This document shows, in pieces, positions 17,021 to 24,978 of a stretch of 64,000 nt of DNA. Positions within the stretch are counted from its first letter, which is position 1; each line of letters opens with the position of its first letter. The stretch is from JBGPTF01 sp041490445 (lineage in GTDB: Bacteria; Acidobacteriota; Terriglobia; Acidiferrales; UBA7541): assembly GCA_041490445.1 (NCBI GenBank), contig JBGPTF010000010.1, positions 101,233-165,232 on the forward strand, given 5' to 3'. The translations under genes were made by a program, and so were the position numbers. Under the pieces are notes generated by a model. That model saw only the letters and a list, made by a program, of their open reading frames with translations, was not told the origin of the DNA and did no database searches.

Positions 17021-18033
17021 CGCAACCTCCGCCGCAGCAGATAGATGAACACCGGAGCGCCCGCCACCGCCGTCATCGCGCCCACCGGAAGCTCCGTCGG
17101 CGCAATCACCGTCCGCGCCAGCATGTCGGCCAGCACCACCGCCAGCGCGCCGCCCAGCGCCGAGGTCGGTATCACGATCCGGTGGTCGGTGCCGAACAGC
17201 ATCCGCATCACGTGCGGCACTAGCAGCCCGACGTAGCCAATCGCGCCGCTCACGGAAACCGCTAGCCCCGTTAGCAGCGACGCCGCCACGTACACGACGA
17301 TCTTCACGCGGCCTACGTTCACTCCCAGGTGGCGCGCTTCCTGTTCGCCCGTCAGGATGAGATTCAAATCGGCGGCCGTGGAGTAAATGGCGCCGATGGC
17401 AAGCACAAGCACCAAGAATAGGAATCCGAGATGGATGGGCGGCGCCGAAGCCAGATCCCCCATCAACCAGAAGGCCATGCCGCGCAGGTCGCGGCCCGAA
17501 AGCGTCGTCATCAGAAACACAATCACCGCGGAAAGAAACGACGCGGTGATGATGCCCGCGAGCAGCAGCGTGGTGCTGTCGAGCTGGCCGCCGCGCCGGC
17601 CGAGAAAATAGACCGCCGTGATCGTCAGCGCCGCGCCCGCAAACGCCGCTCCCTGCATCGCGAGCGGCACGTGCGGCGCCCAGACGAGTGAGAGAATCGC
17701 GCCGAGCGCCGCGCCGCTCGAGACTCCCAGCACATAGGGATCTGCCAGCGGATTCCGCAGCAGCGCTTGAAATCCCGCGCCCGAGACGGAAAGCGCCGCG
17801 CCGACCAGAATGCCCAGAGCGATCCGCGGCAGCCGAAGCTCGAAAATAACCAGGCGAAAGTCGGTGGGAATCTGTTCCGTGTGCCCGATCGCGCGGCGCA
17901 CGAGCGTCATCACCACGTCCGACGTTGCAATCGGATACGCGCCCAGCTTCAGCGAGAGCACGACTGCCGCAAAGAGCAGCAGCGAGAGACCGCCGCAGAT
18001 CCACGCAATCTTTTTTGCCGTCAGTGGTCTCAT
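17017..18033 (-). CDS. btuC: ABC transporter permease, FecCD/BtuC family
   Basis: A 338-aa inner-membrane permease with about ten TM helices and family motifs RLPRIALGILVGAALSVSGAGFQALLRNPLADPYVLGVSSGA (about 68-110), GAIGYVGLLVPHVMR (about 263-277) and the C-terminal GAPVFIYLLRRR. It overlaps btuF by 4 bp upstream and btuD by 4 bp downstream, so the three are one translationally coupled operon behind riboswitch 1. Confidence 0.93.
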   Translation of the reverse strand: MRPLTAKKIAWICGGLSLLLFAAVVLSLKLGAYPIATSDVVMTLVRRAIGHTEQIPTDFRLVIFELRLPRIALGILVGAALSVSGAGFQALLRNPLADPYVLGVSSGAALGAILSLVWAPHVPLAMQGAAFAGAALTITAVYFLGRRGGQLDSTTLLLAGIITASFLSAVIVFLMTTLSGRDLRGMAFWLMGDLASAPPIHLGFLFLVLVLAIGAIYSTAADLNLILTGEQEARHLGVNVGRVKIVVYVAASLLTGLAVSVSGAIGYVGLLVPHVMRMLFGTDHRIVIPTSALGGALAVVLADMLARTVIAPTELPVGAMTAVAGAPVFIYLLRRRLR

Positions 18034-19079
18034 GAAGAATTCCGCAAGTATCGAAACTTAAATCTCGAAAAGCGAAAGATGCGTGGCGGCATGGCTTCTT
18101 CGCGGGTTTCACGTTTCGATCTTCCCGCTACGGCTTTTGGCTGAAATAGTTCCGGATGCAGTTGCTTCGCTAACTCCTCGATGGCGTCAATCATCCGCGG
18201 CGCCGGGCGATCGAGCGCGTCGCTCACAATGGCGATGTGCCGCTCTTTCACCGCGCGCAGCGCCCGCCAGCCCGGCCGCACCTTCAGCTCTTCGAATTCG
18301 CTCTCGCCCGCCGCGCGATCGGCCTCGGCAAAGACCAGATACTCCGGGTCGAGGCGCACCACTTCCTCGAGGCTCACCTGCGGCCAGTCTCCCCTCGCGC
18401 GCACCACCGATTCCGCTCCCGCCCAGCGCAGCGCGTCCGCCAGAAAGGTTCGCGGGCCGATGGAGATGAACGGGTCCACCCACACCACGAAGAGCGCGCG
18501 GCGCGGAGGATCTCCCGCCAGCCTCGCCCGCAAATCGGCCAGCCGCGTTTGAAGCTGCGCGGCCAGCGCGTCCGCTTGCTGGCCCCCTCCGATCAGCGCG
18601 GAAAGCGTTCTCATGGATTGCAGCACGCCTTCGACCGTGCGCGGGTCAGTGGCGTACACCGCCACGCCGAGCCGCTCGAGCGCCTCCACCGTTGCGCGGC
18701 GGTTGATCGCCGTCGTCGCAAGCACCAGATCCGGCTTCAGCGCGACCACCGCCTCCAGGCTCGGATTCAGCGCGCCCCCGACGTGCGGTTTTTGTTTCGC
18801 CTCCGGCGGGTAATCGCAGTAATCGGTGTCGCCGACGAGCCGGTCCTGCGCGCCCAGCGCATAGATGGTTTCCGTCAGATTCGGCGCGATCGAAACAATT
18901 CGCCGGATCACGACGGGCACCGTCACGCGCCGGCCCGTTTCGTCCGTGACTTCGCGAGTCTCCAGCGCGGGGCGGGCGCCCTGCATGGCAGCCGCCCGCG
19001 CGCGCGGCGGCGCGAACCCGGCCAATGCCAGCACCGCCAGTCCCGCGAAAATTCGCCGCCGTTGTTCGCGCCGCATCAT
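18030..19079 (-). CDS. btuF: Cobalamin-binding periplasmic protein, BtuF-like
   Basis: 349 aa. The N-terminus RREQRRRIFAGLAVLALAG looks like a Tat-type or Sec signal. The mature part is a helical-backbone (cluster A-III) binding protein: RRIVSIAPNLTETIYALGA, GDTDYCDYPPEA, ALKPDLVLA and DPRTVEGVLQSMR. The C-terminal about 30 residues are basic and unusual, because the frame runs on to overlap btuC. First gene of the btuFCD operon and directly behind the riboswitch terminator. Confidence 0.9.
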   Translation of the reverse strand: MMRREQRRRIFAGLAVLALAGFAPPRARAAAMQGARPALETREVTDETGRRVTVPVVIRRIVSIAPNLTETIYALGAQDRLVGDTDYCDYPPEAKQKPHVGGALNPSLEAVVALKPDLVLATTAINRRATVEALERLGVAVYATDPRTVEGVLQSMRTLSALIGGGQQADALAAQLQTRLADLRARLAGDPPRRALFVVWVDPFISIGPRTFLADALRWAGAESVVRARGDWPQVSLEEVVRLDPEYLVFAEADRAAGESEFEELKVRPGWRALRAVKERHIAIVSDALDRPAPRMIDAIEELAKQLHPELFQPKAVAGRSKRETREEAMPPRIFRFSRFKFRYLRNSS

Positions 19080-19097
19080 CTTTCCGATTCGGGCAAC

Positions 19098-19126
19098 AAA
19101 AAAGCCCCACGAAAAAGAATGGGGCT
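19098..19126 (-). terminator. Intrinsic terminator of cobalamin riboswitch 1
   Basis: A 7-bp stem (AGCCCCA/TGGGGCT, 19103-19109 with 19120-19126) is followed on the minus strand by six T. It sits between the aptamer and the btuF start, 19 nt before the ATG. This indicates premature transcription termination when cobalamin is bound. Confidence 0.8.
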
Positions 19127-19164
19127 CGGCGCCACACCCTTTCTCGCGAAGAGTGTCAGCTCAT

Positions 19165-19415
19165 TACGGCCCAGGCAGGTTTCCTGGCTTTCGGCCTCCC
19201 GATCGTCTTTGCATCACGGACGGACGATCGGGACTGGGGCACTGTCCCGCTGCGATTCTCGTTCTCGCGAACCGCGTGCGGCCCTTCCCGATCCGGCTAG
19301 CCGGATCAGTGGGCGATTTCTTCGGGCAGCGCCGGCCGATCACAGTGGCGGGACCGCGGCCGAATCAAACGGCCTTCCCTCACCGGAGCCGGCTGAGTTG
19401 TCGCGAGCGAGTGTA
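19165..19415 (-). promoter_or_regulatory. Cobalamin riboswitch 1 (upstream of btuFCD)
   Basis: On the minus strand: GGTGAGGGAAG element, GGTCCCGCCACTGTGA core (CCACTG complement at 19343-19349), a second CCCACTG plus GGGAAGG element, and a perfect B12 box AGCCAGGAAACCTGCC at 19174-19189. All conserved blocks of the AdoCbl-type aptamer are in order. It fills the gap between btuF and the next minus-strand gene. Confidence 0.95.
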
Positions 19416-19467
19416 CGACCGCCCGCGTACGAGTGTCAATTGGACGTATGGTCTAGCGAAGCGGCGA

Positions 19468-20064
19468 TCATGAGGACGTAACGGCGCGTTCCGCGCGGCC
19501 GGCGAAGTGCCGTGGCGTTGGCGACTCGTAGCCCCAGTGGAGGTCGTCAATCCACCAGCGGCCTTCCGTCTCGATCAGCGTGTACCGCGCCAGATAGCGT
19601 TCGCCGTCGGCCGCGAGGATATGTGTGTCCAGCACGGCGCGAGCCCGGGTTTCTTCGCGTCTTTCGACTTGAATCTTCTGCGCGCGAAAGATCCTCCAGT
19701 GCGACGCGATCAAATCGTGGAAGGCTTCGAAAGGAACCTGTTCGCGATAGTGCGCCGAGAACAAGTTGTAGGCTTCGCGCAATTCGCCGCGATTCAGCGC
19801 GTCGAGCTGCGCGCGCACCACGCCCGCCGGCTCGAAGTCCTGCGCCCCGGCAGTGCCCGGAATTCGCATGCGCACGAGCATCCACGTGGTCAGCGCAAAG
19901 GCCGCCGCCGTCGCCACGAGCAGCAGGACCATTCGGCGGAGAAGGGCGGCGCTCGCTCGCTCCTCCCCGAAAGCGTCGCCGTAGAATTCTGCATCGCTCG
20001 TCGGCGTGCTCTCCGGCAACTCGGGAGGCGGGAACGGATTCAACGAGTCATCCATCAGGGGCAT
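19468..20064 (-). CDS. Membrane-anchored protein with SnoaL/DUF4864-like domain
   Basis: 198 aa. A Pro-rich cytoplasmic N-terminus is followed by one TM helix (about 45-65) and a globular domain with ALNRGELREAYNLFSAHYREQVPFEAFHDLI and a terminal WWIDDLHWGY strand, typical of NTF2-like folds. No catalytic residues are apparent. The stop lies 33 bp before the enoyl-CoA hydratase gene stop on the same strand, so it may be read with it. Function unknown. Confidence 0.65.
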   Translation of the reverse strand: MPLMDDSLNPFPPPELPESTPTSDAEFYGDAFGEERASAALLRRMVLLLVATAAAFALTTWMLVRMRIPGTAGAQDFEPAGVVRAQLDALNRGELREAYNLFSAHYREQVPFEAFHDLIASHWRIFRAQKIQVERREETRARAVLDTHILAADGERYLARYTLIETEGRWWIDDLHWGYESPTPRHFAGRAERAVTSS

Positions 20065-20097
20065 CTCGTGCGGGAGCGAAGCGCCCCGCAGTTCCGC

Positions 20098-20913
20098 TTA
20101 CTTGTTCTTCCACTGCGGCGCACGCTTCTCGACCACCGCGCGCAGACCTTCCTGCGAATCCTCCAGCCGGTACAGCTCGTTCAGGAAAATGTTCATCGAA
20201 TTGCGCACGCCTTCGCGGAGCGAGAGCCCCATGCCGCCCAGAATGGCTCTCTTCGCCATCGTCAGCACCGCGCTCGATTGCGCCGTCACCTGCGCGATCA
20301 ATTCATTCACGGTTTTTTCGAGCTGGTCTTCCGGCACCAGGCGGTTCACCAGTCCCAGGTCGCGGGCCTTTTCGGCGGAGATGGCTTCGCCCGTCACGAC
20401 GAGTTCGAGCGCGAGCTTTGGCCCGATCACGTACGGCAAGATCACCGCGGCCAGTGGCGGAAAAATCCCCAGCTTGATTTCCGGCTGCGCGAACCGCGCT
20501 CGCGGCGTCGCTACCACCAGATCGCCCAGCGCCGCCAGTTCCGCGCCGCCGCCGAACGCCGGACCGTTCACCACCACGAGAATCGGTTTGCCGGATTCCA
20601 GCATCGCCGCGAACGCGCGATGGAACGCGTCGAGCATTTGAAACACGCGCCGCTGCGTGTACTCGGCCAGCTCGATCCCGCCCGAAAACGCCTTGCACGC
20701 CGAATCGAGGACGATCAGCTTGACCTCGCCGTGATCCTCCAGCGATTCGATGCCCGCGGCCAGCTCGACGAGCATGCGCTCGTTCAGCAGATTGTGTTCG
20801 GGGCGGTTCAGCGTGAGCCGCGCCACTGCGCCTTCCGCGTGCAGGCGGATGAATTGGAAATCTTCCGGCTTCGGCGCCACCGCGCTGACCATCGCTTCCA
20901 CTTGTTCTGCCAT
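20098..20913 (-). CDS. Enoyl-CoA hydratase/isomerase family protein
   Basis: A 271-aa crotonase. RLTLNRPEHNLLNERML (about 33), the oxyanion-hole strand KAFSGGIELAEY (about 78) and NGPAFGGGAELAALGDLVVA (about 115-134) are present. In the second oxyanion region the usual catalytic Glu pair is partly replaced (GGGAELA; LGIFPPLA), so hydratase activity on simple enoyl-CoA is not certain. Dienoyl-CoA hydratases of aromatic degradation share the NLLNE start. The ATG at 20913 is behind GAGGAG. It lies 17 bp downstream of the thiolase stop, an operon. Confidence 0.85.
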   Translation of the reverse strand: MAEQVEAMVSAVAPKPEDFQFIRLHAEGAVARLTLNRPEHNLLNERMLVELAAGIESLEDHGEVKLIVLDSACKAFSGGIELAEYTQRRVFQMLDAFHRAFAAMLESGKPILVVVNGPAFGGGAELAALGDLVVATPRARFAQPEIKLGIFPPLAAVILPYVIGPKLALELVVTGEAISAEKARDLGLVNRLVPEDQLEKTVNELIAQVTAQSSAVLTMAKRAILGGMGLSLREGVRNSMNIFLNELYRLEDSQEGLRAVVEKRAPQWKNK

Positions 20914-20930
20914 CGTCGCTCCTCGCTTCG

Positions 20931-22172
20931 TCACATCATTTCGATTTCGAGCGCTGCGCCCATCCCGCCGGAAACGCACAGCGTCGCAAGTCCGACCTTG
21001 CCCTTGCCGCGCCGCAGCTCGTGGACCAGCGTCGTCAAAATCCGCGCGCCGGTGCAGCCGATCGGGTGTCCGAGCGCAATCGCCCCGCCGTTCGGATTCA
21101 GTCTCTCGCGGTTGAAGTGCAGGTCGCGATCGCACGCGAGCACCTGCGCCGCGAACGCCTCATTCAACTCCACCGCGTCGTATTCCTCGATTGTCCGTCC
21201 GGTGCGCGACAGAAGTTTTCGCACCGCGGGCACCGGGCCGATCCCCATCACGCGTGGGTCCACCGCTGCCAGCGTCGCGTCCACGATGCGCGCAAGCGGC
21301 GCGAGCTTCAGCTCGCGCATCTTCCGCTCGCTCACAAGCACAAGCGCCGCGGCGCCGTCGGTAATCCCGCTCGAATTCCCCGCGCTGATGGTTCCTGTTT
21401 TGTTGAACACCGGCGGCAGCTTCGCCAGCGCCTCGGGCGTCACGTCCGCGCGCACGTGCTCGTCCTTCTCGATGCGCGTCACGTTGCCCTTCTTGTCCGT
21501 ACGTTCGATGGGAACAATCTCCGCGCCGAAGCGGCATTCGGCGGCGGCGTGCGCCGCGCGGCGATGGCTTTCCAGCGCGAAGGCGTCCTGCTCCTCGCGC
21601 GAAATCTTGTATTGTTCCGCGAGCAGCTCCGCCGTTTCGCCCATCACCATTTTCGAAATGGGGCAAAGGAAGCCGTCGCGGTACATCCCGTCCACCAGTG
21701 GCTGGTGGCCCATCTTGAATCCCCAGCGTCCTTCCACCAGATACGGCACGCGGCTCATGGACTCCGCTCCGCCGGCCACCACGATGTCCGCTTCGCCCAG
21801 CGCAATCTGCTGCCAGCCGAGCATCACCGAGCGCAGCCCCGAAGCGCACGCCATGTTCACCGTCATCGCCGGCACGTCGTCGCCCAGCCCCGCGCGCCAC
21901 GCAATCTGCCGCGCCGGATTCGGGCCGGTCCCCGCGCCGCGCGCGTTGCCGAAGAAAACTTGGTCAGCATGCCAGGGAAGTTTTGCGAGCGAAGCGTCTT
22001 CTGCTTGGCCCGGCGCGCGCTCCGCGGGGATCGGCGCGCCGAATGCGCGTTCGAGCGCCGCGCGCACCGCGATCACGCCCAACTCCACCGCCGACAGGTC
22101 GGCCAGCCCGCCGCCGAATTTCCCGATCGGCGTCCTCACCGCGCTCAAAAGGTACACTGCGCTGCCCATCAT
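20931..22172 (-). CDS. Acetyl-CoA acetyltransferase (thiolase)
   Basis: Catalyses thiolytic cleavage or condensation of acyl-CoA. The 413-aa protein has the nucleophile site NMACASGLRSV with Cys at about 95, NEAFAAQVLA with His/Asn site, GGAIALGHPIGCTGARI (His) and CVSGGMGAA (second Cys). The start is one of two adjacent ATGs at 22172/22169 (MMGSAVYLLSAVRTPIGKFGG); the longer frame upstream is not homologous. It is paired with a crotonase, so fatty acid or acetoacetyl-CoA metabolism is likely. Confidence 0.93.
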   Translation of the reverse strand: MMGSAVYLLSAVRTPIGKFGGGLADLSAVELGVIAVRAALERAFGAPIPAERAPGQAEDASLAKLPWHADQVFFGNARGAGTGPNPARQIAWRAGLGDDVPAMTVNMACASGLRSVMLGWQQIALGEADIVVAGGAESMSRVPYLVEGRWGFKMGHQPLVDGMYRDGFLCPISKMVMGETAELLAEQYKISREEQDAFALESHRRAAHAAAECRFGAEIVPIERTDKKGNVTRIEKDEHVRADVTPEALAKLPPVFNKTGTISAGNSSGITDGAAALVLVSERKMRELKLAPLARIVDATLAAVDPRVMGIGPVPAVRKLLSRTGRTIEEYDAVELNEAFAAQVLACDRDLHFNRERLNPNGGAIALGHPIGCTGARILTTLVHELRRGKGKVGLATLCVSGGMGAALEIEMM

Positions 22173-22336
22173 CGGTGCAATCCCGCTGCTTCTCGACGAT
22201 GCTAGCACACCTCTCCCCGCACGGCGTCGCGCCGGCCTTCGCGGAGTTCCAGTCTGCACTCCCTCTGCTTGACACGCAGCGGGGTGTGATCAACGATCCG
22301 ATCCGCTTCGCAAAGAGGCGCCGAGGGAACCCCGCA

Positions 22337-23458
22337 GTGAGCAAATCAGCCAGCGCAACCAGGCCATCAAACTCCCAGACGCCCGGCAGTTTCGGTTTGC
22401 CCGCGCCGGTTTTCCACGACCCGAAGCACCACATCAAGATTTACCAGGGAGATTGCCTCGAGATTCTGGCGGCGATTCCCGCGGAGACCATCGACCTCAT
22501 CTTCGCCGACCCGCCCTACTTTCTTTCGAACGGCGGAATCACTTGTCATGCCGGCCGGATGGTCAGCGTCAACAAGGGTGACTGGGACCGCTCGCTAGGT
22601 GCGGACAAGACTCACGAATTCAATTGCCAGTGGCTCTCGGCCTGCCAGCGGGTTCTGAAACCCAACGGAACGATTTGGGTCAGCGGCACAAGCCACGTCA
22701 TTCATTCTGTCGGCTTTGCCATGCAGCAGCTTGGCTTCAAGCTGCTCAACGACATTTCCTGGGTCAAGCCGAATCCCCCGCCGAATCTCTCCTGCCGATA
22801 TTTCACGCATTCAACCGAAACCATTATCTGGGCCGCCAAGAACAAGAAGAGCCGCCACACGTTTCACTACAAATTGATGAAGGAAATCGCCGGCGGCCGG
22901 CAAATGAAAAGTGTGTGGGAGATTTATCCGCCCGGCCGCGAAGAAAAACGCTTCGGCAAACACCCCACGCAAAAGCCCATCGCATTGCTGGAGCGCATCC
23001 TCTCCGCTTCGTCGAATGTGGGCGATCTGGTTTTTGACCCCTTCATGGGCAGTGGGACAACTGCCGTGATCGCTTTTCGTCTCCACCGACACATCCTCTC
23101 GATCGATGCAGAAGAGTGCTGGGTAGGGGTAACGCTCGCGCGCATCTGCGCAGAACTTGTCTGCATTCGTATCGCCGTCCGGTGTTTCGAGATTGATCTT
23201 GATCTCCGAGATGATTTTGTGGATCGATCAGTCAGTACAGGTCCAGGGCCAATGGATACCAGCGGTTCGGGAAAACTTGTTCGACAGGAACGCAAGTATC
23301 ACTTCATAGGAGTCGAACCTCGGGAAGTCATTTATGCCGTCAACGCGGCGAGCCTGGAGGAAGCGTGGGAGAGATTCCGGTCGAGCCCATCTTGCGGCGC
23401 AGGGATTCTGTTCGTGGTCAAGACAGAGACCGAGATTTATCTCGCTCAAGAAAAATGA
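22337..23458 (+). CDS. DpnA/HinfI-type beta-class adenine DNA methyltransferase
   Basis: 373 aa. Motif IV ADPPYFLSNGG (about 57) comes before motif I FDPFMGSGTT (about 233), the beta-class order. MVSVNKGDWD, NLSCRYFTHSTETI and KHPTQKP are shared with DpnA (GATC) and M.HinfI (GANTC), so N6-adenine methylation of one of these sites is expected. About 110 residues follow the catalytic core and match nothing I know. The start is the GTG at 22337 behind GAGGG; the longer frame overlaps thiolase antisense. A DpnI-like nuclease starts 13 bp later, which together would be a restriction-modification unit. Confidence 0.85.
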   Translation: MSKSASATRPSNSQTPGSFGLPAPVFHDPKHHIKIYQGDCLEILAAIPAETIDLIFADPPYFLSNGGITCHAGRMVSVNKGDWDRSLGADKTHEFNCQWLSACQRVLKPNGTIWVSGTSHVIHSVGFAMQQLGFKLLNDISWVKPNPPPNLSCRYFTHSTETIIWAAKNKKSRHTFHYKLMKEIAGGRQMKSVWEIYPPGREEKRFGKHPTQKPIALLERILSASSNVGDLVFDPFMGSGTTAVIAFRLHRHILSIDAEECWVGVTLARICAELVCIRIAVRCFEIDLDLRDDFVDRSVSTGPGPMDTSGSGKLVRQERKYHFIGVEPREVIYAVNAASLEEAWERFRSSPSCGAGILFVVKTETEIYLAQEK

Positions 23459-23470
23459 TCTAATGCGTTC

Positions 23471-24238
23471 GTGCAACTGGACCTGCCCACATCGGGCCTT
23501 GACAGATACAAGAGTAATTCGCAGAGAGCTCGTGTCGCTACGGAAACATGGGCAGGGGAGAATCTGTTCTGCCCCAATTGTCCTTCGCCCAAACTTGCTC
23601 CGACAGCGACGAATTCACCCGCAATCGATTACTTTTGTCCGGATTGCCTATCGCCATTTCAGCTAAAAGCGCAGTCCCGCGCCTTGGCCGCTCGGATCGT
23701 CGATGCTGCATATAGCGCGATGTTCCAAGCAATCGAGGAGAATCGAGCCCCAAATCTCCTCGCTCTTCACTACGAGTCGGATGCATGGAAAGTCAGCAAT
23801 CTGATTCTGATACCCCGTTTCGCATTCTCGCTGTCGATTTTGGAAAAGCGAAAACCATTGGGCTCCAAAGCACGGCGGGCAGGCTGGGTCGGCTGCAACA
23901 TTCTTCTCACGAACATCCCTCCTGACGCGCGCATACCATTGGTGGTCAGCGGAGTGCCTGTCAGCCCTAGGGAAGTTCGACAGAAATATGCGCGGCTTCG
24001 GCCTCTCGCAGACATGAAAGTAGAAAGAAGAGGTTGGACCCTTGATGTTCTGAATGTGGTCAGGTCTCTGGGAAGACCAAAGTTCGCGCTCGCGGACGTT
24101 TATGCTTTTGAGAAAAGACTCGCCCAGCTTCACCCCGACAATAAACACGTGAGAGATAAGATCCGACAGCAGCTTCAGGTGCTTCGCGACTTGGGAATCC
24201 TGAGCTTCATCGGCGATGGAGAATATCGCTTCCGTTGA
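23471..24238 (+). CDS. DpnI-like restriction endonuclease (Gln64 variant)
   Basis: A 255-aa protein colinear with DpnI (254 aa): YKSNSQRARVATETW, zinc cysteines C34/C37 and C56/C59, RRAGWVGCNI and a C-terminal winged helix (KIRQQLQVLRDLGILSFIGDGEYRF). DpnI cuts methylated GATC with the PD-(D/E)xK set D53, E64, K66. Here D53 and K66 stay, but residue 64 is Gln (FQLKA). The GTG start at 23471 has no clear RBS; coupling to the methylase stop 13 bp upstream is likely. Whether it needs methylated, hemimethylated or unmethylated DNA cannot be read from the sequence. Confidence 0.88.
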   Translation: MQLDLPTSGLDRYKSNSQRARVATETWAGENLFCPNCPSPKLAPTATNSPAIDYFCPDCLSPFQLKAQSRALAARIVDAAYSAMFQAIEENRAPNLLALHYESDAWKVSNLILIPRFAFSLSILEKRKPLGSKARRAGWVGCNILLTNIPPDARIPLVVSGVPVSPREVRQKYARLRPLADMKVERRGWTLDVLNVVRSLGRPKFALADVYAFEKRLAQLHPDNKHVRDKIRQQLQVLRDLGILSFIGDGEYRFR

Positions 24239-24390
24239 TAGACGCTTCTTGGCGTAGATCGAAGCCCTTCGAAGCGCGGGTCTCCAATACCACCGGGATT
24301 CGCTGCGCCTCCAGAGCTGAGATTCGGGCAAGCCACCGACCGACGCCGACAAGGTCGGCGGAGGAATCTCTCTTGGTTCTATAGGAAAAA

Positions 24391-24843
24391 CTACTGCTTG
24401 GTCGGCGGCGCAGCGGGAGGATTCCCTTCGCCGTGGACAGGCGGATGGCCGGGCGGGAGCGCGCCTGCGCCGGCGGGTGGCATGCCTTCGGGAATAGGCG
24501 GATGTCCGCTGCCGGCGGCCCCGCTCGATTTCTGCACCACCCACGCGTTGCCCTGGCGCACGAAGTCGTAGGTCATCTGCATCTGCGCGTCGCCCTGCTT
24601 GGCGTGGAATTCCACCTGCGCTTCCGCGTGGTCGCCTTCCGTCTTCACGCTCTTGATGATGACGTCCATCCCCGACAGGTTCAGGCCGCTCCTCTGCGTA
24701 AGATAGGTTTCCAGCGCGGCGCGAATCGCCGGCTCGTCCGCCTGCTGCGGCCGGTATTTGTACCTGACGAGCACAAGGGCAACGACGACGACAACCACGA
24801 CAGCGGCGCTCAGCAGAATTGTTTTTCGGCTCATGCTGCGCAC
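24391..24843 (-). CDS. Membrane-anchored protein with Pro/Gly-rich tail
   Basis: 150 aa (start ATG at 24843 or 24834). One N-terminal TM helix made largely of valine (about 8-24), a small alpha/beta domain (AIRAALETYLTQRSG; YDFVRQGNAWVVQ) and a C-terminal Pro/Gly/His-rich tail (about 110-150). No recognised family. Separated from serS by a short divergent gap that holds a weak GC hairpin near 24899. Confidence 0.55.
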   Translation of the reverse strand: MRSMSRKTILLSAAVVVVVVVALVLVRYKYRPQQADEPAIRAALETYLTQRSGLNLSGMDVIIKSVKTEGDHAEAQVEFHAKQGDAQMQMTYDFVRQGNAWVVQKSSGAAGSGHPPIPEGMPPAGAGALPPGHPPVHGEGNPPAAPPTKQ

Positions 24844-24978
24844 AGTACGCTACTCCTCGCCGCCTTGTCAAAACTCCGCTTGCCGCAACTTCGTCACTCC
24901 GAGTCCTGCCCGGCAAATCGGGACAGGCGAGGAATCCGCGTTTGCCCGCTGGCGCGGATAAGGTATTCTTTCCCGCTG

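Noticed and set aside
18033..18112. 670-codon frame joining the btuD ORF upstream through btuC
   Set aside because: It is btuD read on through btuC in another frame; the true btuD begins at the ATG at 17020, coupled to the btuC stop.
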